From positions 372,001-436,000 of the forward strand of contig CBDDZZ010000001.1 of assembly GCA_965235975.1 (NCBI GenBank): a stretch of 64,000 nt of DNA, given 5' to 3'. This document shows, piece by piece, positions 18,072 to 26,751 of this stretch. A model generated the notes under the pieces. That model made no database searches. It was not told the origin of the DNA and was given only the letters and a program-made list of their open reading frames with translations. Source of the DNA: Fontibacterium oligotrophicum. Its GTDB lineage: Bacteria; Pseudomonadota; Alphaproteobacteria; Pelagibacterales; Pelagibacteraceae. Numbering within the stretch: the stretch's first letter is position 1; each line of letters starts with the position of its first letter. A program made the translations under genes and the position numbers.

Positions 18072-19543
18072 TCCATTTTGGGCACGATTTTATCTAAAAT
18101 CTTAGCCGATGATAACACTCCTGGAATGCCTGCGCCTGGATGAGTTCCTGCCCCTACAAAATATAGTCCTTTGTAAATCTCTGACTCATTGTGAAATCTA
18201 AAGTAAGCAGATTGTGAGAATTTTGGTTGAATAGAAAAACCTGAGCCGTAAAGTGTTTTAAGTTCTGTTTCAAAATAATCTGGTGTTACGTAAAAATCTT
18301 CTTCAATAAAATCCTCAATTTTAGGTAATAATGTTGAGCTTAATTTTTTAATAATTACTTGTTTAAATCTTTCGCCTTCCTCACTCCATTTTATATTAGA
18401 CAAATTGTTAGGAACAGGGACTAACACATAAAAACAATCTTTATCTGGTGGGGCCATAGTCGGATCCGTTGCAGTAGGTCGGTGCAGATAATAGCTAATA
18501 TCATCATTTAATATTTTTTTATTAAATATTTGATCTAATAATTCTTTATAAGAATCTCCGAAATAAATACTGTGATGTTCTACATTATGATATTTCTTTT
18601 TAGATCCAAAATAGTAAACAAATAAACCCATTGAATAGTTCATTCTTTTAATCTTAGTCTTAAATAAAAAACTATTTTGCTTTTCGTCTAGCAAATTTTT
18701 GTAAACAAAGGGAGGATCTGCATTACAAATAATAATTTTCGAATTTATAATCTTGTTATTTTTAGTTATTAAGCCCGTAACATTTTTTTTTTCAGTTGTA
18801 ATTTTTATGACCTCGTCATTTTTTATGACATTGATGCCAATTTCATTCATAAGTTTCTCTAATGACGAGATAATTTTACCCGTACCGCCCAAAGCATAGT
18901 GAACCCCCCATTTTTTTTCTAAAAATAAAATTAAAGTATAAATAGAAGTTGTAGAAAATGGATTGCCACCAACAAGAAGGGGATGAACACTAAAAATTTT
19001 TCTCAATTTTTCATTTTTTAAAAATTTAGATACTAATTTAAAAACCGAAAGATAACTTTTGAGAATTAACAAAGATGGGATTTGTTTTAACATAAAGGAA
19101 AATTTAGAAAAAGGTGTATCTGATAATTCTAAATAACCTTTATTAAATATTTTTTCTGAGAACTTTAATAATTTTTCAAAACCTTGAATATCGCTTGAAT
19201 CAAATTTAGAAATCTCTTTTAAATTTTCATGATGATCTCCAGTGTAATTAAATTTAGAAAGGTCGCTAAAAATAAATTGGTACCAAATTTTAAGCGGAAT
19301 AATCTTTACATAATCTTTTATGTCTTTTTTAAAAAGAGAAAACAATTCCTCCAGTAAATAAGGAGCGGTAATAACTGTGGGTCCAGCATCAAATGTGTAG
19401 CCATTTTTATGAAAAGTTCTTGCTCTACCACCTAAATCAGAATTTTTTTCGATTAAAGTAACGTTATAATTCATCGCCCTTAATCTTATTGCAGAGGCAA
19501 TTCCTCCAAAACCCGAGCCAATTACAACAGCGTTTTTAGACAT
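18068..19543 (-). CDS. crtI: Phytoene desaturase
   Basis: A 491-residue FAD-dependent CrtI-type desaturase that makes four double bonds in phytoene to give lycopene. The N-terminal motif VIGSGFGGIASAIRLR (residues 7-22) leads to EKNSDLGGRARTF. Near the C-terminus the FAD-contact region reads GLYFVGAGTHPGAGIPGVL, the classical CrtI signature. Family block HRPTATDPTMAPPDKDCFYV is also present. It is the first gene of the operon and lies divergently to proteorhodopsin, with 145 bases between the two starts. Confidence 0.95.
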   Translation of the reverse strand: MSKNAVVIGSGFGGIASAIRLRAMNYNVTLIEKNSDLGGRARTFHKNGYTFDAGPTVITAPYLLEELFSLFKKDIKDYVKIIPLKIWYQFIFSDLSKFNYTGDHHENLKEISKFDSSDIQGFEKLLKFSEKIFNKGYLELSDTPFSKFSFMLKQIPSLLILKSYLSVFKLVSKFLKNEKLRKIFSVHPLLVGGNPFSTTSIYTLILFLEKKWGVHYALGGTGKIISSLEKLMNEIGINVIKNDEVIKITTEKKNVTGLITKNNKIINSKIIICNADPPFVYKNLLDEKQNSFLFKTKIKRMNYSMGLFVYYFGSKKKYHNVEHHSIYFGDSYKELLDQIFNKKILNDDISYYLHRPTATDPTMAPPDKDCFYVLVPVPNNLSNIKWSEEGERFKQVIIKKLSSTLLPKIEDFIEEDFYVTPDYFETELKTLYGSGFSIQPKFSQSAYFRFHNESEIYKGLYFVGAGTHPGAGIPGVLSSAKILDKIVPKME

Positions 19544-19688
19544 TTATTAATTTTTTTAATTTAACCATAAGTTGAAACTTAATAAAAATACTTATAAATC
19601 AATACTTTATATAAGTTTAAATTTCTTTCAAAGATAATCAAATTCATTTAGTTTTCGTTCACTTAAATAAACAATAGGGGATTAATAA
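19544..19688. promoter_or_regulatory. Divergent promoter region of crtI operon and proteorhodopsin
   Basis: This 145-base gap must drive the carotenoid-retinal operon leftwards and proteorhodopsin rightwards. It is almost pure A+T. TATA-like stretches occur around 19590-19615, including the near-palindrome ACTTTATATAAGT, but I cannot assign -35 and -10 boxes with confidence. A strong Shine-Dalgarno AGGGGA at 19676-19681, seven bases before the proteorhodopsin ATG, is one of the best ribosome-binding sites in the window. It fits high translation. Confidence 0.5.
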
Positions 19689-20390
19689 ATGAAAACTACA
19701 CTATTGCAATCCAGCGATATAACTGGAATTACATTCTGGTTAATATCAATGGCCTTGTTAGCTACTACAGTTTTTTTCTTTATCGAAAGAAATTCTGTAA
19801 AAGCTTCTTGGAGAACTTCAGTTACTTTATCAGGATTAGTAACTGGTATTGCTTTTGTACATTATATGTACATGAGAGAAGTTTGGGTAAGCACAGGAAC
19901 ATCACCAACAGTATTTAGATATATTGATTGGTTGTTAACTGTTCCTTTATTAATGGTTGAATTCTATTTTATTTTGTCAGCTGTTAAAAAAGTTTCAACA
20001 GGAATTTTCTGGCGACTGTTACTTGGAACACTAGTTATGTTGATTGGTGGATATCTAGGTGAAGCCGGATACATGAATATTAATGCTGGTTTTATTATCG
20101 GTATGGCTGGTTGGATCTTCATACTATATGAAGTTTTCTCAGGCGAAGCTGGTAGAGAAGCAGCAAGATTATCTGGTCCTGCAAAAGATTGTTTTGAATT
20201 TTGTAAGTGGATCGTAACTATTGGTTGGTCAGTTTATCCTTTAGGTTATCTATTTGGATACATGACTGGATCAGCAAACGAAGTTACGTTAAATCTAGTT
20301 TATAACTTAGCGGATTTTATTAATAAAATATTATTCGGTTTAGTTATTTACAAGACTGCTGCAAGTTTAACACCAGCAGGAGCTAAGTAA
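19689..20390 (+). CDS. Proteorhodopsin, green-type light-driven proton pump
   Basis: A 233-residue seven-helix retinal protein. Helix C reads RYIDWLLTVPLLMVEFYF. D80 is the proton acceptor (D97 of the reference proteorhodopsin), E91 the donor (E108), R77 the R94 equivalent and H58 the H75 partner. K213, in ADFINKILFG, is the retinal Schiff-base lysine. All pump residues are intact. The spectral tuning site, position 105 in the reference, is L88, the residue of green-absorbing forms. It stands alone on the plus strand with a strong ribosome-binding site and a strong terminator right behind it, and is divergent from the retinal synthesis operon. Confidence 0.97.
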   Translation: MKTTLLQSSDITGITFWLISMALLATTVFFFIERNSVKASWRTSVTLSGLVTGIAFVHYMYMREVWVSTGTSPTVFRYIDWLLTVPLLMVEFYFILSAVKKVSTGIFWRLLLGTLVMLIGGYLGEAGYMNINAGFIIGMAGWIFILYEVFSGEAGREAARLSGPAKDCFEFCKWIVTIGWSVYPLGYLFGYMTGSANEVTLNLVYNLADFINKILFGLVIYKTAASLTPAGAK

Positions 20391-20400
20391 TCAATTAAGA

Positions 20401-21402
20401 TTAATTTTTAAAGAGGCCCTGAAGATTTTCTTCAGGGCCTTTTTTATTTAGCCAGATAAAATTTTTATTAAGTATTAAGTTACCATTCTTGTAAGACACT
20501 CCATTTACAAAATCATTTTTTAAAAAATAAGCGCCATCTAAATCAAGAAAATTACAATATTTAGCAATTGTTAATGTAGGTACAATCGATAACGAGGAAC
20601 TAACCATACATCCAAGTAGTATTTTTTTATTTTTAGTTTTTAAAAATTTAATAATTTTAAGACTTTTATTAAGACCACCGAATTTATCTAATTTTATATT
20701 AACTAATTGATAGTATTTTAAAACTTGGTTCTTATTATTTTCATGAAAAGACTCATCAGCGCAGAATAATATTTTAGTTTTTATATATTTAAGTTTGTAG
20801 TCTAATCCATATTTAAATGGTTGTTCTATAACAATCACATTTAATTTTTCTAAATTTTTAATAATTGTTTTTAATAATTTAAAATTTAAACCTTCATTAG
20901 CATCAATTATAATTTTTGATCTGGGACAACTTTCATTAATAAGCTTTACTGTTTTTAAAATGTTTTTTTTATTAACTTTAACTTTAATAAAATTCACATT
21001 TTTAAATTTATATATAATTTTTCTAATTTTTTTTTGACTGAATATGGGTATAGTAATGAAAGTTTTGTACTTTTTTTTTAAATAATATTTTTTTTCTTTA
21101 GTTATATTAAGGTGCTTTAAGGCTAGTTCTAGTGCCGTTCTAAGAGATAAGTATTTAATTTTTTCAAGTTTATTCCGTCTGATTAATTTAAGAATTTTAT
21201 TTTGATTATTGGTTAAGTATGTGAATATTTTTTTTTGGCTTTCTCCGTATCTTTTGTATGGAACGCATTCAGCAAAGCCGCACCTATCATTTTCAGTCAG
21301 TTTTATTATTATTAGATTTAAAACTTTTTTATTTTCCCTTGATATTCGGAATGAATCTTTTAAAAAAAATTTTTTTTTAACAAATTGTAATTTTAAAAAC
21401 AT
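20401..21402 (-). CDS. dgcA: L-Ala-D/L-Glu (dipeptide) epimerase
   Basis: A 333-residue enolase-superfamily enzyme. CGFAECVPYKRYGES near residue 37 is typical of dipeptide epimerases that act on L-Ala-L/D-Glu from murein turnover. Catalytic features follow in order: the first lysine motif FIKVKVNKKN, metal ligands IIDANEG, IVIEQPF and FCADESFH, the second lysine in KLDKFGGLNKS, and GCMVSSSLS. Its last dozen codons lie inside the proteorhodopsin terminator hairpin. The N-terminus is divergent from the ferredoxin gene across only 36 bases. The exact dipeptide specificity is inferred. Confidence 0.85.
   Translation of the reverse strand: MFLKLQFVKKKFFLKDSFRISRENKKVLNLIIIKLTENDRCGFAECVPYKRYGESQKKIFTYLTNNQNKILKLIRRNKLEKIKYLSLRTALELALKHLNITKEKKYYLKKKYKTFITIPIFSQKKIRKIIYKFKNVNFIKVKVNKKNILKTVKLINESCPRSKIIIDANEGLNFKLLKTIIKNLEKLNVIVIEQPFKYGLDYKLKYIKTKILFCADESFHENNKNQVLKYYQLVNIKLDKFGGLNKSLKIIKFLKTKNKKILLGCMVSSSLSIVPTLTIAKYCNFLDLDGAYFLKNDFVNGVSYKNGNLILNKNFIWLNKKGPEENLQGLFKN
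20414..20447 (+). terminator. Rho-independent terminator of proteorhodopsin
   Basis: A perfect 12-bp stem, AGGCCCTGAAGA paired with TCTTCAGGGCCT (20414-20425 with 20429-20440), has a three-base loop and is followed by a T tract. The GC content of the stem stands out sharply from the surroundings. It lies 24 bases after the proteorhodopsin stop and inside the 3' coding end of the convergent dgcA gene. Confidence 0.92.
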
Positions 21403-21438
21403 AAATTCACTGTTATATAACTTTAAGTTTTTAATTTA

Positions 21439-21759
21439 ATGCCAAAAATTACTTATATAGAACATAGCGGTAAAGAACATCAAATTGAAATGCCACTTGG
21501 TTTTTCAATAATGGAAGGGGCCATAAAGAATTCTATTCCAGGAATCGATGCTGATTGTGGCGGATCATGTGCTTGCGCGACATGCCATGTTTATGTGGAT
21601 GAAAAATTTTTACAGAAAATTCCTAAAGCTGAGGAGGCAGAGCAAGATATGTTAGATTTTGTACAGGATGCCGATAAATCAAGCAGACTAAGCTGCCAAA
21701 TTATAATTTCAAATGAAATTGATGGTATAATAGTTAGAATGCCAAAGAAACAAAGTTAA
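21439..21759 (+). CDS. 2Fe-2S ferredoxin, adrenodoxin/putidaredoxin type
   Basis: A 106-residue electron carrier. Cluster cysteines are C40, C46 and C49 in DADCGGSCACATCHVYV (spacing C-x5-C-x2-C; the extra C44 also occurs in relatives) and C86 in SSRLSCQIII. This spacing and the EAEQDMLDF segment place it with the alphaproteobacterial ferredoxins that serve FeS assembly, hydroxylases or P450s. The next gene, one base downstream, encodes a ferredoxin-NADP reductase-like flavoprotein, so the two very probably form an NADPH-to-ferredoxin chain. The terminal acceptor is not encoded here. Confidence 0.92.
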   Translation: MPKITYIEHSGKEHQIEMPLGFSIMEGAIKNSIPGIDADCGGSCACATCHVYVDEKFLQKIPKAEEAEQDMLDFVQDADKSSRLSCQIIISNEIDGIIVRMPKKQS

Positions 21760-21760
21760 A

Positions 21761-22780
21761 ATGACAATTAAAACCGATGCGGTAATTATAGGGGCAGGTC
21801 CTGTTGGGTTATTTTCTGTTTTTGAACTTGGTATTTTAGGACTTAATGCTCATGTGATTGATAATTTAGATAAAATAGGCGGACAGTGTATAGAGCTTTA
21901 TCCTGAGAAACCTATTTATGATATTCCTGCAGTTCCAAACTGCACAGGGGAAGTTTTAATTAAAAATTTACTGGATCAAATTAAACCCTTTAAACCTGAA
22001 TTTCATCTTAACCAAAGAGTTAATGAAATAAAAAAAAATAATAAATTATGGAAAGTTATTACAAGTGATAATAAAATTTTCGAAACACCCAATGTTATAA
22101 TAGCTGGAGGAGTAGGATCTTTTGAACCTAGAAAAGTAGATATTAAAAATGCTGAAAAGTTTGAAGGAAACGGTTTTTATTATTCCGTCAAAGACAAATC
22201 AAAGTTTAAAGATAAAATAATTGCGATATTTGGAGGAGGAGACTCCGCTTTGGATTGGACACTAGAATTATCAAATATAGCAAAAAAAATTTATTTAGTT
22301 CATAGGAGAGAAGATTTTAAAGGAGCCCCTCATACCTTAAGTAAAATTAAAGAAATTTCAAAATCAGGGAAAATAGAAATTAAAACTTTTTATAAATTAA
22401 TAGAAGTGAATGGAGATTCAAAATTAAATAATATCGAAATTCAAAAAAATAATGAAGCTATAGAAGTTTTAAATATAGACTCTGTAATTGCTTTTTTTGG
22501 ACTTAAGATGGAGCTTGGACCTATTGCGAAGTGGGGATTAAATCTGGAAGAAAAATGTATTTTAGTTAATACAAAAAATTTTCAAACTAATGAGGATGGT
22601 ATTTTTGCTATTGGAGATATTTGTACTTATCCTGGTAAATTAAAGCTAATTCTTTCCGGGTTTCATGAGGGGGCTTTAGCAGCAAGAGAGTGTTTTGTTA
22701 GAGCAAGACCAGATGAAAATCTTGTATTTCAACATACAACTTCATCTACACAGATCCATAAGCGTTTAGGAATTAAGTAA
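21761..22780 (+). CDS. Ferredoxin--NADP+ reductase, thioredoxin reductase-like
   Basis: A 339-residue two-dinucleotide-fold flavoprotein. The FAD motif is VIIGAGPVGLFSVFELG (residues 8-24). The block GGQCIELYPEKPIYDIPA is the hallmark of TrxR-like ferredoxin-NADP reductases. The NADPH site is IFGGGDSALDWTLEL near residue 159. The redox CxxC of true thioredoxin reductase is absent. The C-terminal DGIFAIGDICTYPGKLKLI binds the flavin. It starts one base after the ferredoxin stop, and the pairing supports electron transfer between them. Its 3' end overlaps the convergent glycosyltransferase by 15 bases. Confidence 0.92.
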   Translation: MTIKTDAVIIGAGPVGLFSVFELGILGLNAHVIDNLDKIGGQCIELYPEKPIYDIPAVPNCTGEVLIKNLLDQIKPFKPEFHLNQRVNEIKKNNKLWKVITSDNKIFETPNVIIAGGVGSFEPRKVDIKNAEKFEGNGFYYSVKDKSKFKDKIIAIFGGGDSALDWTLELSNIAKKIYLVHRREDFKGAPHTLSKIKEISKSGKIEIKTFYKLIEVNGDSKLNNIEIQKNNEAIEVLNIDSVIAFFGLKMELGPIAKWGLNLEEKCILVNTKNFQTNEDGIFAIGDICTYPGKLKLILSGFHEGALAARECFVRARPDENLVFQHTTSSTQIHKRLGIK

Positions 22781-23614
22781 ATTATAAGCCGCATTTTTTC
22801 GGTAAAGATAAAAAAGAATAAAAATAATTAATATATTTATTAGAGCTACTGGAAATACTAATAAAAAAAAATTTTTATTAAATAAATAAAATACTAACAT
22901 TGAATATATTAAAAATATTACTGACAGTCTAATAACGGTCTCTTTTCTAAATATAGAAATGATTAGAAAAGAGTGCCTAATGAGTTTTAAGAAACTCATT
23001 TTTGTTGGACCGTGATATCTAATACCTCTAATCGAGTGTATATAGGTTTTATTTTTTACAAATTTTGCAATAGTTCCTGAAAAACTCACCGAAAGATTTT
23101 TGTTATTAATTATTAAATTTAGATCTTGTTTAGGAATACACATAAAATTTCCATATCTGATTGAATATCCAGTTAAAATGAAAGTTAAAGTTTTATGGAG
23201 AATATAAGATAATTTAAAAAATATATTTTCAGAGCGTTTAATGCGATTAGCAGTTATTGTTTTAGAGGGAACTTCTATAGATTTTAATATCAATTCTTTA
23301 ACTTCTTCGGGTCTATCCTCGCCATCCCCATCCATAACAATCAAGTAATCAAAATCATTTTTCTTAATCAAATAATTAATTCCATACGCAATACTTTTGC
23401 CATGCCCAATATTTTTTGAATTTCTAATAATTTCTACATCTTTAAATGAACTAAATTCAATTTTTTTATCTAATATTTCAGTCGAGCAGTCATCGATTAT
23501 TAAGATTTTAATATGAGCTAGATTATCAATTTTTAAAATGTGAATATTATTTAAAAGAATTAAAAGTGATTCCCAGTCATTAAAAACCGGAATTAGAATT
23601 TTATAAGTTTTCAT
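22766..23614 (-). CDS. Family 2 glycosyltransferase with C-terminal membrane helices
   Basis: A 282-residue GT-A glycosyltransferase. It starts KILIPVFNDWESLLILLNNI, then IDDCSTE, RNSKNIGHGKSIAYGINYLI and the DxD metal site in YLIVMDGDGEDRPEEV. Two hydrophobic segments at the C-terminus (about residues 220-275) anchor it in the inner membrane, as in enzymes that load sugars onto a polyprenyl phosphate carrier. It lies four bases after a GT39/ArnT-like membrane glycosyltransferase gene. The pair probably works as donor-lipid maker and transferase for a surface glycan, which is inference. Confidence 0.82.
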   Translation of the reverse strand: MKTYKILIPVFNDWESLLILLNNIHILKIDNLAHIKILIIDDCSTEILDKKIEFSSFKDVEIIRNSKNIGHGKSIAYGINYLIKKNDFDYLIVMDGDGEDRPEEVKELILKSIEVPSKTITANRIKRSENIFFKLSYILHKTLTFILTGYSIRYGNFMCIPKQDLNLIINNKNLSVSFSGTIAKFVKNKTYIHSIRGIRYHGPTKMSFLKLIRHSFLIISIFRKETVIRLSVIFLIYSMLVFYLFNKNFFLLVFPVALINILIIFILFYLYRKNAAYNLLNS

Positions 23615-23618
23615 TTAC

Positions 23619-24992
23619 TTAGAAAATAAAACATACATCATGATTATATATTTTTTTATATACAATATTTTTAATATTTATATTTTCTCGCTTACATAGA
23701 TTTGGACCAACATCTTTTGCAATAATAACAGCTGGATTTTTATAAAATTCAATATTTTCTTCTAAAAAAACCTTTGGTCTATTATGTAAATGATAGGAAA
23801 GATTACCAGCATACCATTCAGAAAAGCCCACATTAGATATGTTAACTTTAGAAATAGTTTTCCATTCTTTTTCAATTTCCAATGTTATTATTTTTCCTTC
23901 ATAACCAGTTCTACTATCGAAATATATTGATCTTAAGGAGTATAGTGTTGGTGATATGACTAGGAATATAATTAATAAAATTTTAAAATTTTTTAATTTT
24001 TTTAAATTTATATAATTTTCATATAAATATATAAAAAAAATTCCGATTAAAGAATAAAATGGAATCATCCACATGGTTCTAATGCGAGAGCCAGTAATTA
24101 TCGAAGTTAACAGAATTAAAAAAAATGGAAGTAAAAAAGAGAATAATAAAAAAATGAACTTTTCATTGTTCAGAGGAAGTCTAATCTTTATTTTTTTTAT
24201 CAAAAGATAAATTAATAAGAAAAATGGAAAAGAGATTATGATTTGAGTTATTAAAAATTTAGAAGGATTTGATAAGTGATTATAAATATTAGACTCATGT
24301 AATCCCCCGCGTTTAAGAGCGTAATTAATAGTAGAAAAATCATTTTGAAATAACCATTGTAAATGGGGAGATATTATTAATAAAAAAATAAACAGAGAGT
24401 AAAAAAAATTAAAATAAAATTTTTTATTTTTAATTAAAATGAACACTAAATAAAAAAATAGAGATATTAATAAATATAAAAATATATACTTTGTTAAAAA
24501 TCCTAAAGCAGAGAAGATACCTAAAAGAACCCAATCACAAATTTTATTATTTTTTATTGACTTAAAAAAAAAATATATAGTTCCGATCCATAGAGGTATT
24601 TGGCAAATATTAACGTTAAATTGCGGGCTTTCAAAAGTATAAAAAGCAATACCCTCAACTGAAAGTACAGATAAAAGTATATGAATTTTATTTTTAAAAA
24701 AAAATGATGCAAGTTTCCACAAAAATATAAAAGAAATGATTATAAAAATTTGACTTAAAAAATAATAAATCCAATCTTTATTTCCAAAAAACTTAAAAAG
24801 TATTCCAGGTATCCATGCACTTAATGGTGGATGTTTAGTATAACCTAAATCAAAATTTTGCCCCCAAGCCAATGCCTCAATGACATCTAGAGGTAAATTT
24901 TTATTAGATAGGTAAGGTATGACTGTCCAGATAATTAAATGGTAAAGACACAATAAATAAAAAAAATTTTTTTCTTTATTGGGTTGTATCAT
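23619..24992 (-). CDS. ArnT/GT39-like membrane glycosyltransferase
   Basis: A 457-residue protein with about eleven transmembrane helices. The first periplasmic loop carries LDVIEALAWGQNFDLGYTKH, where the acidic pattern matches the catalytic region of polyprenyl-phosphate-sugar transferases of the GT39/GT83 (ArnT, PMT) type; PPLSAWIPG follows. A small soluble C-terminal domain contains SEWYAGNLSYHLHNRPKVF and two cysteines. It works on the periplasmic face with lipid-linked sugar donors, probably supplied by the adjacent family 2 enzyme. The acceptor (lipid A, protein or glycan) is unknown. Confidence 0.78.
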   Translation of the reverse strand: MIQPNKEKNFFYLLCLYHLIIWTVIPYLSNKNLPLDVIEALAWGQNFDLGYTKHPPLSAWIPGILFKFFGNKDWIYYFLSQIFIIISFIFLWKLASFFFKNKIHILLSVLSVEGIAFYTFESPQFNVNICQIPLWIGTIYFFFKSIKNNKICDWVLLGIFSALGFLTKYIFLYLLISLFFYLVFILIKNKKFYFNFFYSLFIFLLIISPHLQWLFQNDFSTINYALKRGGLHESNIYNHLSNPSKFLITQIIISFPFFLLIYLLIKKIKIRLPLNNEKFIFLLFSFLLPFFLILLTSIITGSRIRTMWMIPFYSLIGIFFIYLYENYINLKKLKNFKILLIIFLVISPTLYSLRSIYFDSRTGYEGKIITLEIEKEWKTISKVNISNVGFSEWYAGNLSYHLHNRPKVFLEENIEFYKNPAVIIAKDVGPNLCKRENINIKNIVYKKIYNHDVCFIF

Positions 24993-25060
24993 TAATCAAG
25001 ATTTAATTGATTCAATGTAACTTGACACTATAAAAAAGCCTCTTATATTGCCCAATCCTA

Positions 25061-25477
25061 ATGGCTACAAAATTACCCAAAAATTATACTCCTAGTGCTA
25101 AGGAAAAGTATATGTGCGCTAAACACAAAGAGTATTTTAGAAGAACTTTAGAAGATTGGAAAAAAGAGTTAGCTCTTCAGAATGACAAAATACTTTTTAA
25201 TGAACTTGATGACAATGATACCTCGGCTGATGTTGTTGATCAAGCAACTTCACAAACAGGTAAAGCTATTGAAATGAGAACAGTTAATAGAAATAAAAAA
25301 CTTATTTCTAAGATAGATAGTGCTATTAAAAAAATAAAAGATGATACCTATGGGTACTGTGAAGAAACAGGCGAGGAAATAGGTTTAAAAAGATTAATGG
25401 CCAGACCAATAGCAACCTTGACTGTTGAAGCTCAAGAAAGACATGAAAGGGAAGAGAAAATTTTTGCTGACAATTAA
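25061..25477 (+). CDS. dksA: DksA RNA polymerase-binding transcription factor
   Basis: A 138-residue member of the DksA/TraR family that binds the RNA polymerase secondary channel and, with ppGpp, adjusts rRNA and amino-acid promoters. The coiled-coil arm contains the acidic tip region NELDDNDTSADVVDQATSQT. The globular end is YGYCEETGEEIGLKRLMARP followed by TLTVEAQERHEREEK. The canonical four zinc cysteines are reduced to one, which is the usual alphaproteobacterial form and not damage. It overlaps the convergent GST gene by four bases. Confidence 0.94.
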   Translation: MATKLPKNYTPSAKEKYMCAKHKEYFRRTLEDWKKELALQNDKILFNELDDNDTSADVVDQATSQTGKAIEMRTVNRNKKLISKIDSAIKKIKDDTYGYCEETGEEIGLKRLMARPIATLTVEAQERHEREEKIFADN

Positions 25478-26100
25478 GACGCTATAGGAATTTTTTCTCC
25501 TATATTTTCAGGATCATAACCTTTTATAACAGCGGGTCTTTTAGAGATTTCATCATACCATCTTGACAAATTTTTATATTTTTTAATTCCAATTCCATGC
25601 CACTCATGTCGACATAGCCATGGAAAAGTTGCGATATCTGCAATTGTATAATCATTGCAGGCTAAATATTTATTTTTACTTAATTGTATATCTAAATATT
25701 GATAAATCTTTTTTGCGATTTCTAAAAATCTATTTTCAGCATATTCACTTTTACCCTTATTAAATTTATAAAAGAAATGAAGTTGTCCTAGTATAGGTCC
25801 AACAAAACTTACCTGAACCATTAACCATTCGTTAATACTAGTTTCATATTTTTGATTATAAAATTTAAAATTATTTTTTTTGGCTAGATAAATTAATATT
25901 GCACCTGACTCAAAAATAGTCTCTTGATTATCAATTATAACTGGAATTTTGTTAAGTGGACTGATTTTTGAAAAACTCTCTGAAAATTGATCATTTTTAG
26001 TAATATCAATCTTTGTTAATTTATATTTTAATCCTAGCTCCTCTAACAAAATAGAAATTTTTCTACCATTTGGGGTTGGGTGATAAAATAGCTCAATCAT
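25474..26100 (-). CDS. Glutathione S-transferase family protein
   Basis: A 208-residue cytosolic GST. The thioredoxin-like N-terminal domain reads MIELFYHPTPNGRKISILLE, with SPLNKIPVI and the glutathione-binding ESGAILIYLA. The helical C-terminal domain carries NDYTIADIATFPWL, the N-capping box of the family. It most resembles the YfcG/YghU-like or 'disulfide-bond oxidoreductase' GSTs. It is divergent from a DsbA-fold isomerase gene that may also use glutathione. The substrate is unknown. Confidence 0.88.
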   Translation of the reverse strand: MIELFYHPTPNGRKISILLEELGLKYKLTKIDITKNDQFSESFSKISPLNKIPVIIDNQETIFESGAILIYLAKKNNFKFYNQKYETSINEWLMVQVSFVGPILGQLHFFYKFNKGKSEYAENRFLEIAKKIYQYLDIQLSKNKYLACNDYTIADIATFPWLCRHEWHGIGIKKYKNLSRWYDEISKRPAVIKGYDPENIGEKIPIAS

Positions 26101-26141
26101 ATAAACTGTTTATTTTATTTAAACCGTTTATATAAGTATAT

Positions 26142-26741
26142 ATGAAAAAAATTTTATATTTTTATAGCGTTGCTTCTCCTTGGTCGTATCTTGGAATTAA
26201 AAGACTAACAGAAATTTCCAAGAAATATTCTGTGCAAATAATTGAAAAACCAATTGATTTAGTTGGAAAAGTTTTTGTTGCTACAGGAGGAACCCCTGTA
26301 CCGCAAAGACATATTTCAAGACAAAATTATAGATTATTGGAATTAAAAAGGTGGGGAGAGTTTTTAAATATAAAAATTAATCAAAAACCAAAGTTTTTTC
26401 CACCTAAAGATCCACACTTGCCAGCTTTTTTTTGTTTAGCAAGTATCGATATGGGAATTAATATAGAATTTAGTTCTAAAGTATTAGAGCACTTGTGGGT
26501 AAAAGAAAATGATATTTCAAATGCAGATACTCTTAAATTAATTGCAGATGATCTTAAAATTAATTTCGAGGACTTAAATAAATTAGCAAATTCAGATAAA
26601 ATTAAAAAAATTTATGAAGCTAACACGCAAGAAGCTATAAATATGAATATATTTGGGGTTCCAAGTTACGTTTACAATAATGAAATTTTTTGGGGTCAAG
26701 ATAGATTAGAACTATTAGAATATTCTTTAAAAAATAATTAA
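26142..26741 (+). CDS. 2-hydroxychromene-2-carboxylate isomerase-like, DsbA-fold protein
   Basis: A 199-residue protein of the DsbA-like, kappa-class GST superfamily. The start ILYFYSVASPWSYLGIKRL replaces the DsbA CxxC with S-P-W-S, as in HCCA isomerases that use glutathione as cofactor. LVGKVFVATGGTPVPQRH near residue 40 and the C-terminal NIFGVPSYVYNNEIFWGQDR with the cis-proline loop VPS are diagnostic. It probably acts as a glutathione-dependent isomerase or transferase on an aromatic or related compound. The ATG follows the divergent GST gene by 41 bases. Confidence 0.85.
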   Translation: MKKILYFYSVASPWSYLGIKRLTEISKKYSVQIIEKPIDLVGKVFVATGGTPVPQRHISRQNYRLLELKRWGEFLNIKINQKPKFFPPKDPHLPAFFCLASIDMGINIEFSSKVLEHLWVKENDISNADTLKLIADDLKINFEDLNKLANSDKIKKIYEANTQEAINMNIFGVPSYVYNNEIFWGQDRLELLEYSLKNN

Positions 26742-26751
26742 ATTTTTTTTC

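Noticed and set aside
25376..25440. DksA without zinc-finger cysteines as a decayed gene
   Set aside because: Alphaproteobacterial DksA proteins normally lack these cysteines; the residues around them are well conserved.
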